A DNA stretch of 5,489 nt, taken from the NCBI GenBank assembly GCA_029561505.1, contig JAKQXK010000162.1, forward strand, positions 1-5,489, read 5' to 3'. Under the pieces are notes generated by a model. It was not told the origin of the DNA, did no database searches, and saw only the letters and a list, made by a program, of their open reading frames with translations. This DNA comes from Spirochaetota bacterium (lineage in GTDB: Bacteria; Spirochaetota; Leptospiria; Turneriellales; Turneriellaceae). This document shows, one piece after another, positions 1 to 5,489 of this stretch (within the stretch, counting starts at the first letter, position 1; each line of letters opens with the position of its first letter). Both the position numbers and the translations under genes were made by a program.

Positions 1-558
1 TCGTTTACCAAGATCATCATCGTTTTTGACTTCATGAAGCGTGCGCTGAGTTTACAGAACATGCCGCCCAACCAGGTGATGGTGTCGCTTGCGCTCTTCA
101 TTACTTTCTTTATTATGGCGCCTACATTCGACGAGATGAATAAGAAGGCGATCACGCCCTATCTCGACGGCAAAATCAGCAATACCGGCTTCTTTAAAGA
201 GGCTGCGTCACCCCTGAGAAAGTTCATGATCAAGCAGATTGGGCGCGAGGGCATCAAAGAAATTGCCCTTTTCGTGAGGCTCAGCAAGGCTGAGCGGCCA
301 AAAAAAATCGACGATGTATCGATGCAGGTGCTGATTCCCGCGTTTATGTTGACCGAAATCAAGAAAGCCTTTATCATCGGCATCTATCTGTTCTTACCTT
401 TTCTCATTATCGACATGGTCGTCGCGAGTGTGCTCATGTCGATGGGCATGATGATGCTGCCCCCGGTCATGATCTCGCTGCCGTTCAAGATCATTCTGTT
501 CGTGCTCGTCGACGGCTGGACACTACTCACCTACGAAATTGTCCGAAGCTACGGGTAA
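1..558 (+). CDS. fliP: Flagellar type III export gate protein FliP (5' end cut by window)
   Basis: FliP is an inner-membrane subunit that, with FliQ and FliR, forms the export gate of the flagellar type III secretion apparatus. The frame is open from base 1, so the gene starts upstream; the ATG at 34 lies inside conserved FliP sequence and is not the start. Of the 185 visible residues, 1-20 and 26-42 look like membrane segments around the MPPNQV motif (21-26). A polar segment covers about 43-105, and a long hydrophobic C-terminal part follows. Two family signatures are present: [15 protein letters not shown] (113-127) and [18 protein letters not shown] (133-150), followed by the MMM-LPP methionine loop (150-155), known in the family to close the export pore, and the FVLVDGW motif. 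The C-terminus is intact. Roughly 65-90 N-terminal residues, including the expected signal peptide, are missing because of the window edge. fliQ does not follow; a convergent gene does. Confidence 0.96.
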   Translation, partial: SFTKIIIVFDFMKRALSLQNMPPNQVMVSLALFITFFIMAPTFDEMNKKAITPYLDGKISNTGFFKEAASPLRKFMIKQIGREGIKEIALFVRLSKAERPKKIDDVSMQVLIPAFMLTEIKKAFIIGIYLFLPFLIIDMVVASVLMSMGMMMLPPVMISLPFKIILFVLVDGWTLLTYEIVRSYG

Positions 559-610
559 CCGTAGCTGAGGAGTTTACCCTGAGCGAAGCCGAAGGGAAGC
601 TACGGGTAGC
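545..610. repeat. Cluster of short direct and inverted repeats after fliP
   Basis: A 13-base direct repeat, GAAGCTACGGGTA, lies at 545-557 and again at 596-608. The first copy contains the end of fliP and most of its stop codon. An inverted copy of its core, CCGTAGCT, lies at 559-566 and can pair perfectly with 547-554 or with 598-605. GCTAC-GG-GTAGC at 599-610 is a third small inverted repeat. Between the copies, at 577-596, is CCCTGAGCGAAGCCGAAGGG, which resembles a short imperfectly palindromic sequence that I recall being dispersed between genes in many bacterial genomes. The pairings are read directly from the sequence. Calling it a member of a dispersed repeat family is from memory. Confidence 0.6.
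547..601. terminator. Possible bidirectional terminator hairpins between convergent genes
   Basis: Two hairpins lie between the convergent ends of fliP and the phosphatase gene. One has an 8-bp perfect stem, 547-554 with 559-566, and a four-base GTAA loop. It overlaps the fliP stop codon. The other has a 9-bp stem with one bulged A and one G-T pair, 571-580 with 593-601, and a 12-base loop. Neither is followed by a run of T on either strand, so neither is a standard intrinsic terminator. Position between tail-to-tail genes is the main argument; RNA 3'-end protection would fit equally well. Confidence 0.3.
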
Positions 611-614
611 CCCC

Positions 615-3600
615 TTACGCGTGCGCCTTAGCCTGCGCGTCCGCGAGCTTTCTCTTCAGAATGTCGATGCTGCCGAAATTGGGGTCTATGTCGAGCAGCT
701 CGGCGAGCATCGCCTCGGCGCGCTTGAAATTACCCATTCGCAGGTGCAGGTCACAGAGCAACGCCAGGTTTTTCGCGATGGGCACCTCGCGTAGCCGCAG
801 CCGCTCTGAAAGATCGATCGATTTGCGATAATCTTTTATGCGCCGAAAGCAAAGGCTGGCAAAGTACACGAAATGGGCGTCAGCGGGCTTCAGCCATAAA
901 TAATCCTGAGCGTATTGCGCGGCTTTTTCATAGTCTTTCGTCTGGTAATAGATCTGCGCGAGATTTTTTACCGCTTCTGGGTAAAACTCATCGTGTCGCA
1001 GGTAGCCCTCAATGCGCCTGATCGCTTTGTCGGTATGCCCGGTCTTGAGGTCACGCTTAACGCCGCTCAAGACGGCTCCGTAATCGAAAGCATTGTGGTT
1101 ATTGCGCTGTTCGACGTAACGTTCGATGCGGATAATCGAAAGGTCGTCCATGATCTCGCCGCGCTGCTCGATGCCACCGACGATTTCTGTGAGCCTGCCT
1201 TCATGCTCTTCGATAATGCGCAAAAACAGTGTTTCGTCTTCGTTGATGATACGGTCGCCGTGTTCATCATAACCCAGAATCAGGTCGTCGCGTCCGTCTG
1301 AGCCCACAAAAAGTATATCTCCCGGCTCGAGCTGAGTCGTGGCAATCTGCAGCTTACCTTCGACGCCTGCAGTACCAAGCTTACGCAGCATCGTATCGTT
1401 TTCGATAAACGCAGCTTTACCATTTCGGTAGAGCACGGCGCGGGGGTGTTCTGCCAGAATATGGTACATAAGACCTGTCTGTTCATCGATGAGACCGAAA
1501 AAGCCAGACATCAGCATCGAACCGTCAAAACTTTCGAAAACGCGGTGCAATTCGATAAAAGCATTTTTGAGCCAGCGCTCGGGGGCAAGCTGTTGCATCG
1601 CGAGCGTCGCCTGCGTGCGTTCGACGATCGTGTGAAACACTGACCCGAGAACGAGTGCGCCGCCGGCGCCCTGAATTGATTTGCCCATCGCGTCACCGTT
1701 CACAAAAGCGATATGGCGCTTACCTTCGAGTTCGATGATGTGCGAAATATTGATATCACCGCCGATGTCTTTGCTCCAGTGGCGAAATTCGAACTTCTTT
1801 TTTTGCCGCACGACAGACTCGATGCCCACGAGCGAGCTATCAACTTCGTTCACGCCCAACGGCTTCAACAAAAGCGTCGTTAGAAAATAGTCACCGTCTT
1901 GCTGCGCCTTTAACGCCTGCACGTCTTTGAGCGTTGTCTGCAGCTCGTGAGTGCGTTCTTTTACCTTCTCTTCGAGTTGTTCGGCATATTGCTGCAGGCG
2001 CATACGGCCGGCCTTGATCGAGCGCGCCATTTTATTGAAACTCTTTGCCATAAACCCGATCTCGTCTTCAACCTGCACTTTGACGCGCGCATCGAAGTTA
2101 TCGTTATGTATTTCTTTGAGACCCTCAACCAGCCAGTTGATCGGACGCATCAGCGCCCCGCGAAAGAAAATGGAAAAACCAACCAGAATGAACAAATAAG
2201 AGGCAAGAATAACAGCGACGAGCGGCCACGTCGCCATCGCTATTTGCTGCCGGTAATAGATATAAGGGTAAGCAACTTCAATTACCCGCTGTTGCCCCTG
2301 GTCAACAAACGGATACGAAACGTAATGCTGCGGAAACACACCAGTATAGTTGATCTGACCGCGATAGAGACGCTGCGCACCTGCACGCCATGGCGTCAGC
2401 GCTGCGATGAGCAAATCTCTTATTTCGCCCGGTGGTGTGCTCACGATTGCCTCAGCGGCTGCTGCAATTCCCGGAAACTTCTTGTCGAGTGCCAGAATGA
2501 TGTCGCCGCTTTTTTTCCCGAACTCGGTGATGTTCATCTGGCGCAGTTTGGCAATCTGGTATAGCTGCTGGTTTCTCAGCGCGGCGATGGCTTCGGTAAT
2601 CGCAGCGCCGTCGCGGTAGTTGCCCCGCGAGACGAGTTCTTGCAGATAGCGCGCCTGCAAGGGTGAGTGCTTCGAAACCTGCGCGACCAGCTCGAGCGCC
2701 GCCTTCTTCACAGTTTCAGGTTCTCCCTGCAGACCGAGCAATGCGTCGTTTAAATAAGTTGCCTGCATCTGCTGCAGCAAGGCTGCTTCACTTTCGTAAT
2801 CCTCACCTGGTGCATTGAGCAATCTGTTCTGCTTGTGGTCATACACAATCTTTTTCACGCCATAGTCGGGTAGTCGCCCGAGCACATAACCTTCACGCGC
2901 GCGGCCATACAGCAGCGCGTCAAAATTTCTTTCGGCATCGTGCAGCCAAAAATAGGCAACTGCCTGAAAAATCAGCAATACGGTTAAGAGCGTGATGCCG
3001 GTAATTCGCCAAAGTACCGAAGTGCGGTCTTTGGTGACGTTGATATAAATAACAATCGCGCCAAAATAGCCGAACAGATTAAAGATAACTGTCGCGGTCA
3101 TGAACGTCGACCGTGGAATCAGATTGTCACGGCTCAGCACCTGCAGAATGGCGGGCGGTATCGTCGCGAACAGAAACGCAGCGGCGATCAGCCAAACACC
3201 AGAGCGCTCTTCGCCTCGCTCTTTGAAGCCGCGCCAGATGCCGGTTATAATAAAATGCAGAAAATGCAGAAGAATCATGACACTCACGGCCTTTTGCGCA
3301 GGCAGCGAATCTGAATCCCAGAAATGGCTGTTGAACAGATAATACAGAGGCGAGGTCGCCATGACATATGCGAGCCAGGCTGAGACTAAAATTATTGAGG
3401 AGTGCCCAATGAGCAGAACCCATTTGACCACGCGCTCAGAGTACACGCGCGGAAACGAATGAAAAAACGTGGCGACGTGCAACCCGGCAGACATCGCCGT
3501 GTAGAAGTTCAACCAGCGGGTAAAAAAATTGGGCACCGTGTAGACGCCGTGCGTTACGATATAACTCAGATTAAAAATACCGGTGAAAACCATCGCGATC

Positions 3601-3722
3601 GCGAGCTGCGTGCTTGCCGGCGAACGGTTGGGCACCCGAAACAGCAAAATCGCCACATAGAGCAAGAATAGAAAAGAGAGCAAAGAACCGACGAAAAAGT
3701 AATTGGGATACAACGCAGGCAT
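615..3722 (-). CDS. Membrane sensor SpoIIE-type serine phosphatase with 7TM, HAMP and TPR modules
   Basis: This is a 1035-residue multi-domain signalling protein. Seven predicted helices (about 8-28, 40-60, 70-90, 98-121, 144-163, 174-195, 207-228) resemble the N-terminal 7TM module of some histidine kinases. Helix 8 (238-260) leads to an unrecognised extracytoplasmic domain (261-495), then helix 9 (497-519). Basic loops after helices 1, 3, 5 and 7 support an N-out, C-in topology. HAMP (520-572, with MRPI and DEIG) and a coiled coil (570-608) follow. The PP2C/SpoIIE domain (615-868) keeps the metal-binding aspartates: GGD (D656), NGDAMGK (D677), SDG (D809) and MDD (D859/D860). About four TPR-like repeats fill 880-1030. 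The family dephosphorylates serine or threonine, typically on STAS-domain anti-sigma antagonists; no such partner lies nearby. An in-frame TAA eight codons upstream makes the ATG at 3722 the first possible ATG; its ribosome site is weak (AAAGG, 11 bases away). Confidence 0.93.
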   Translation of the reverse strand: MPALYPNYFFVGSLLSFLFLLYVAILLFRVPNRSPASTQLAIAMVFTGIFNLSYIVTHGVYTVPNFFTRWLNFYTAMSAGLHVATFFHSFPRVYSERVVKWVLLIGHSSIILVSAWLAYVMATSPLYYLFNSHFWDSDSLPAQKAVSVMILLHFLHFIITGIWRGFKERGEERSGVWLIAAAFLFATIPPAILQVLSRDNLIPRSTFMTATVIFNLFGYFGAIVIYINVTKDRTSVLWRITGITLLTVLLIFQAVAYFWLHDAERNFDALLYGRAREGYVLGRLPDYGVKKIVYDHKQNRLLNAPGEDYESEAALLQQMQATYLNDALLGLQGEPETVKKAALELVAQVSKHSPLQARYLQELVSRGNYRDGAAITEAIAALRNQQLYQIAKLRQMNITEFGKKSGDIILALDKKFPGIAAAAEAIVSTPPGEIRDLLIAALTPWRAGAQRLYRGQINYTGVFPQHYVSYPFVDQGQQRVIEVAYPYIYYRQQIAMATWPLVAVILASYLFILVGFSIFFRGALMRPINWLVEGLKEIHNDNFDARVKVQVEDEIGFMAKSFNKMARSIKAGRMRLQQYAEQLEEKVKERTHELQTTLKDVQALKAQQDGDYFLTTLLLKPLGVNEVDSSLVGIESVVRQKKKFEFRHWSKDIGGDINISHIIELEGKRHIAFVNGDAMGKSIQGAGGALVLGSVFHTIVERTQATLAMQQLAPERWLKNAFIELHRVFESFDGSMLMSGFFGLIDEQTGLMYHILAEHPRAVLYRNGKAAFIENDTMLRKLGTAGVEGKLQIATTQLEPGDILFVGSDGRDDLILGYDEHGDRIINEDETLFLRIIEEHEGRLTEIVGGIEQRGEIMDDLSIIRIERYVEQRNNHNAFDYGAVLSGVKRDLKTGHTDKAIRRIEGYLRHDEFYPEAVKNLAQIYYQTKDYEKAAQYAQDYLWLKPADAHFVYFASLCFRRIKDYRKSIDLSERLRLREVPIAKNLALLCDLHLRMGNFKRAEAMLAELLDIDPNFGSIDILKRKLADAQAKAHA

Positions 3723-3750
3723 TCCCAGTTCTGCCTTTGGCCATTATAAT
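3722..3750 (+). promoter_or_regulatory. Predicted promoter for nuoAB
   Basis: A perfect -10 box, TATAAT (3745-3750), lies 17 bases downstream of TTCCCA (3722-3727), a four-of-six match to the -35 consensus that overlaps the start codon of the divergent phosphatase gene. Transcription would begin near 3757, leaving a leader of about 60 bases before nuoA. The 10-bp palindrome CATTATAATG (3742-3751) holds the -10 boxes of both strands. Prediction from sequence only. Confidence 0.45.
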
Positions 3751-3772
3751 GTAAACCAAAGATTCCGGTAAA
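3743..3772 (-). promoter_or_regulatory. Predicted promoter for the phosphatase gene
   Basis: On the minus strand a perfect -10 box, TATAAT (3748-3743), lies 18 bases downstream of TTTACC (3772-3767), which matches four of six -35 consensus positions. Transcription would start near 3736, giving a leader of only about 14 bases before the ATG at 3722. The -10 overlaps that of the nuoA promoter on the other strand. Prediction from sequence only. Confidence 0.5.
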
Positions 3773-3799
3773 GGTGTTTTTTACTTCCCGGCTGATTTG

Positions 3800-3813
3800 A
3801 GTTTAAGTAAACT
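3800..3813. promoter_or_regulatory. Inverted repeat just upstream of nuoA, possible operator
   Basis: AGTTTA-AG-TAAACT is a perfect 6-bp inverted repeat with a two-base centre, ending five bases before the nuoA ATG. A two-base loop is too small for a stable RNA hairpin, so if it is functional it is more likely a binding site for a dimeric protein. It occupies the place where a ribosome binding site would be expected, and no clear one is present. AT-rich short palindromes also arise by chance. Confidence 0.25.
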
Positions 3814-3818
3814 GCTGT

Positions 3819-4220
3819 ATGCCCAATTCGGCGGTACCCACCTCACTTTGGCCGGCGCTCTTGCAGTTGCTGTTCGGCGTTGGTTTTGCCGGCTTAATTC
3901 TGCTGCTCGCGCACAAGATCAGGCCCCGTACAGGCAAACCCGCCGAAGCACACCCCGATACGTTTGAATGCGGTATTCCCTATACTGAAGATGCCCGTGG
4001 GCTCTTCAACGTGAAATTCTATCTCGTGGCGATGGTATTTATCATCTTTGACGTCGAGGCGATTTTTCTGATGCCGTGGGCAGTGTCGTTTCAACCCTTT
4101 CGTGAAGCTGGTTTTGGCCTGGTGATGCTCGTTGAACTCGTCATATTTATGGCAATTCTGTTCATTGGCTATTATTATGTGCTGAAGAAAGGCGCCCTGA
4201 ATTGGGAGGATCCAAATTGA
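3819..4220 (+). CDS. nuoA: NADH-quinone oxidoreductase subunit A
   Basis: NuoA is a small membrane subunit of complex I that sits where the peripheral arm meets the membrane arm, near the quinone site. The 133 residues match the usual family length. Three membrane helices are visible at about 11-31, 67-87 and 98-121. Conserved family motifs are all present: FECG (49-52) and DAR (58-60) in the first loop, FNVKFYLVA (63-71), FDVE (77-80, with acidic residues of the second helix) and MPWA (85-88). The protein ends in the typical KKGALNW (123-129) near the C-terminus. An in-frame TAA at 3804-3806 makes the ATG at 3819 the first available ATG, but its ribosome binding site is poor. The stop codon overlaps the nuoB start. 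The gene is probably read from the divergent promoter region upstream. Confidence 0.97.
   Translation: MPNSAVPTSLWPALLQLLFGVGFAGLILLLAHKIRPRTGKPAEAHPDTFECGIPYTEDARGLFNVKFYLVAMVFIIFDVEAIFLMPWAVSFQPFREAGFGLVMLVELVIFMAILFIGYYYVLKKGALNWEDPN
4204..4210 (+). promoter_or_regulatory. Ribosome binding site that sets the nuoB start
   Basis: GGGAGGA lies six bases before a TTG at 4217. It is the strongest Shine-Dalgarno sequence I noticed in the window and lies inside the last codons of nuoA. It argues against starting nuoB at the in-frame TTG at 4202, because the site would then be inside the gene. Confidence 0.8.
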
Positions 4221-4795
4221 GCACTGAAACGCTGACGAATAGATTCACAAATCCGGGGCCCGAAAAAGGGCAGTTCGACCAGAGCTTTATCGTCGGGGCA
4301 CTCGACGACTTTGTCTCATGGGGGCAGTCTTATTCTCTGTGGCCTTTTCCCTTTGCGACCGCTTGTTGCGGTATTGAATACATGGCGACCAGCGCCTCAG
4401 ACTTTGACATCGCGCGTTTCGGGGCCGAGCGTCCATCGTTTTCGCCAAGACAGGCAGATATGATTCTCGTGCTCGGCACCATAACCTACAAGATGGCGCC
4501 GGTGCTGCGTAACATCTACGAGCAGCTTGCTGACCCGCGTTACGTCGTCTCAGTCGGCGCCTGCGCCTCTTCGGGCGGTATGTTTCACACGTACGCCGTT
4601 CTGCAGGGTATCGACCGCATTCTTCCCGTTGACGTCTACGTACCCGGGTGCCCCCCCCGCCCCGAGGCGATTCTTGAAGCGGTGATGCAGCTGCAGAAAA
4701 AGCTCAGAGCACAAACTATTGAAGAGCGCCGTGAAGAAATTCGCCATAAACTTGCTTTGATCGAAGAAAAGAATCGTCCCATTGTTGTCGAGTGA
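4217..4795 (+). CDS. nuoB: NADH-quinone oxidoreductase subunit B (N2 iron-sulfur subunit)
   Basis: NuoB is the peripheral-arm subunit that carries iron-sulfur cluster N2, the last electron carrier before quinone. Numbering from the TTG at 4217 gives 192 residues. The four N2 cysteines are present: the tandem pair in [10 protein letters not shown] (C50, C51), GACASSGG (C116) and VPGCPPRP (C145). The stretch between them, with [22 protein letters not shown] and YKMAP, is near-perfect family consensus. The C-terminal tail (about 155-192) is charged and helical. The TTG start is chosen because GGGAGGA lies six bases upstream and because it gives a 4-base TTGA overlap with the nuoA stop, pointing to translational coupling. 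nuoC, the usual next gene, is absent; a cupin gene follows. A run of eight C at 4651-4658 encodes part of the N2 motif, and the frame is intact. Confidence 0.97.
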   Translation: MSTETLTNRFTNPGPEKGQFDQSFIVGALDDFVSWGQSYSLWPFPFATACCGIEYMATSASDFDIARFGAERPSFSPRQADMILVLGTITYKMAPVLRNIYEQLADPRYVVSVGACASSGGMFHTYAVLQGIDRILPVDVYVPGCPPRPEAILEAVMQLQKKLRAQTIEERREEIRHKLALIEEKNRPIVVE

Positions 4796-4813
4796 GGGTT
4801 CAGAAGGTATAAG
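4785..4813 (+). promoter_or_regulatory. Possible separate promoter for the cupin gene
   Basis: TTGTCG (4785-4790, four of six -35 positions) and TATAAG (4808-4813, five of six -10 positions) are separated by the optimal 17 bases. The -35 lies in the last codons of nuoB. Transcription would start near 4820, about 23 bases before the cupin ATG. No terminator is visible between nuoB and the cupin gene, so read-through from nuoAB is also possible. Confidence 0.35.
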
Positions 4814-4842
4814 ACAAAAAAGCATCGCGTATCGCACCAACT

Positions 4843-5190
4843 ATGGCAGCACCGTATTACGATATTCAAGACTCAAGACGCATCTTCGGCAGCGAAGTTG
4901 AGCTGATGAAGTTTCTGAAATCGCTACTCATCAAAGACTATAAAATTTACGAAATGCAGAATGAGAAAGGCACTATTGTACCTTACCATGCACACGCGCA
5001 CACCGAAACGATTCTCGTTCTCGAAGGCGTCATGCGCCTCATTATCGAAGAAGACATCGTCGATATTTATCCGGGCCAGATGGTGACGATTCAGCCTTTT
5101 GCGGTTCACATGGCGGCTTTTCCGCAAGAATCGGGCGCGCGTTTCTATCTGCTCTATTCAGAGCGTGGTAAACAAAAACTCTTACCTTAA
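4843..5190 (+). CDS. Small single-domain cupin protein, function unknown
   Basis: The 115-residue protein is almost entirely one cupin beta-barrel. Cupin motif 1 is clear: G43, H49-A-H51, three residues, E55, six residues, G62, fitting the metal-binding pattern HxHx3Ex6G. In motif 2, the PGQ turn (77-79), P85 and H89 are present, although the usual PxG before the histidine reads PFAVH. H49, H51, E55 and H89 can therefore form the usual three-His one-Glu metal site. No signal peptide or extra domain is present, so it is probably cytosolic. Known cupins of this size include enzymes, isomerases and sugar or small-molecule binders, and the sequence does not choose among them. It follows nuoB by 47 bases and has no clear ribosome binding site. 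An in-frame TAA at 4810-4812 makes this the first ATG. Its 3' end overlaps the opposing gene by nine bases. Confidence 0.88.
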   Translation: MAAPYYDIQDSRRIFGSEVELMKFLKSLLIKDYKIYEMQNEKGTIVPYHAHAHTETILVLEGVMRLIIEEDIVDIYPGQMVTIQPFAVHMAAFPQESGARFYLLYSERGKQKLLP

Positions 5191-5489
5191 CGCCTGCCCA
5201 TTCAAAAGCTGCATCTCTTTCGGGCTCGCGCGATAAGGTCGCTCAAAAGCCTGCGGCGCCTGGCGCTGTAGATTGCTGAGCAGGCGTTCGGCGTCGGCGT
5301 TTTCGCCGGTGAGGGCAATGATTTCTTCTAACAAGAGCCGCGCGTCGTAGAAGCGCTTTTCAGACAATCTTACCTCAACGAGCGGCCAGATATAACGCGC
5401 TTCTGACCCGAAAATTGCGTAGAGCGCCAGCGCATGCTCAGCCGCTGGTTTCACTTGCCGCGCGGCCGCCGCGATGCGGTAGAGCGCAA
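5182..5489 (-). CDS. C-terminal part of a TPR-like helical repeat protein (5' end cut by window)
   Basis: The frame is open from the right edge of the window to a TAA at 5182-5184, giving 101 visible C-terminal residues. The GTG at 5454 could be read as a start, but the open frame continues beyond it with repeat-like sequence (ALYRIAAAARQV), so the gene most likely begins outside. The visible part is alpha-helical, with TPR-like spacing of small and aromatic residues: one unit around ALYRIAAAARQVKPAAEHAL, a second around WPLVEVRLSEKRFYDARLLL, then EEIIALTGENADAERLLSNL. A polar tail of about 27 residues ends the protein. No catalytic motif is visible. TPR proteins usually hold partner proteins; the partner cannot be inferred. 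The gene is convergent with the cupin gene and overlaps its last nine bases. Confidence 0.72.
   Translation of the reverse strand, partial: ALYRIAAAARQVKPAAEHALALYAIFGSEARYIWPLVEVRLSEKRFYDARLLLEEIIALTGENADAERLLSNLQRQAPQAFERPYRASPKEMQLLNGQALR

Noticed and set aside
34..558. ATG at 34 as the fliP start
   Set aside because: The frame is open to base 1 and the 11 codons before the ATG ([11 protein letters not shown]) match conserved FliP sequence, so the gene begins outside the window.
915..1301. A 128-codon plus-strand open frame opposite the phosphatase catalytic end and TPRs
   Set aside because: Its apparent hydrophobic and acidic content mirrors the opposite strand's codons; no family motif and no promoter seen.
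1947..2564. A 205-codon plus-strand open frame inside the phosphatase gene
   Set aside because: It is antisense to well-conserved helix 8-HAMP and sensor sequence, has no recognisable domain or good ribosome site, and its residues look like reverse reading of another gene.
3127..3423. Minus-strand frame of 98 codons inside the phosphatase membrane region
   Set aside because: It overlaps the real frame on the same strand completely and lacks any family feature.
4550..4869. Two minus-strand open frames opposite the end of nuoB and the nuoB-cupin gap
   Set aside because: They lie opposite highly conserved NuoB codons and show no motif, promoter or ribosome site; they are mirror frames.
5182..5454. 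GTG at 5454 as the start of the TPR-like gene
   Set aside because: The frame stays open to the window edge with helical-repeat sequence upstream of the GTG, so this is more likely the end of a longer gene.

Overview
The window reads as chromosomal DNA of a flagellated bacterium that respires with a type I NADH dehydrogenase. Overall base composition is near 50% G+C. An order Leptospirales spirochaete (Turneriella or Leptonema-like) is the best guess. The reasons are that NuoB closely resembles what I remember of leptospiral NuoB, flagellar export and complex I genes occur together, and a large membrane-bound SpoIIE-type phosphatase sits between them. This placement is from memory and inference, with no search behind it.

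Layout, left to right. At 1-558 (+) is the 3' part of fliP, a flagellar export gate subunit. At 559-614 is a short intergenic stretch full of small direct and inverted repeats. At 615-3722 (-) is a 1035-residue sensor phosphatase: seven-helix membrane module, extracytoplasmic domain, HAMP, coiled coil, PP2C/SpoIIE phosphatase, then C-terminal TPRs. At 3723-3818 is a 96-base divergent promoter region whose centre is a perfect 10-bp palindrome giving TATAAT on both strands. At 3819-4220 and 4217-4795 (+) are nuoA and nuoB, translationally coupled by a 4-base overlap. At 4843-5190 (+) is a single-domain cupin, possibly with its own promoter. At 5182-5489 (-) is the C-terminal end of a helical-repeat (TPR-like) protein that runs off the right edge and overlaps the cupin gene tail to tail by 9 bases. 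No RNA gene, insertion sequence, CRISPR array or phage gene was seen, and no gene-free stretch exceeds 96 bases.

The genes do not form one pathway. fliP belongs to the flagellar type III export apparatus, nuoAB to the electron-transfer and membrane parts of complex I, and the phosphatase to a signalling pathway, probably partner-switching control of an anti-sigma-factor antagonist, whose partner is not in the window. Notable points are the symmetric shared -10 between the phosphatase gene and nuoA, the sensor-to-TPR architecture of the phosphatase, and the separation of fliP from fliQ and of nuoAB from nuoC. I found no convincing wholly new system.
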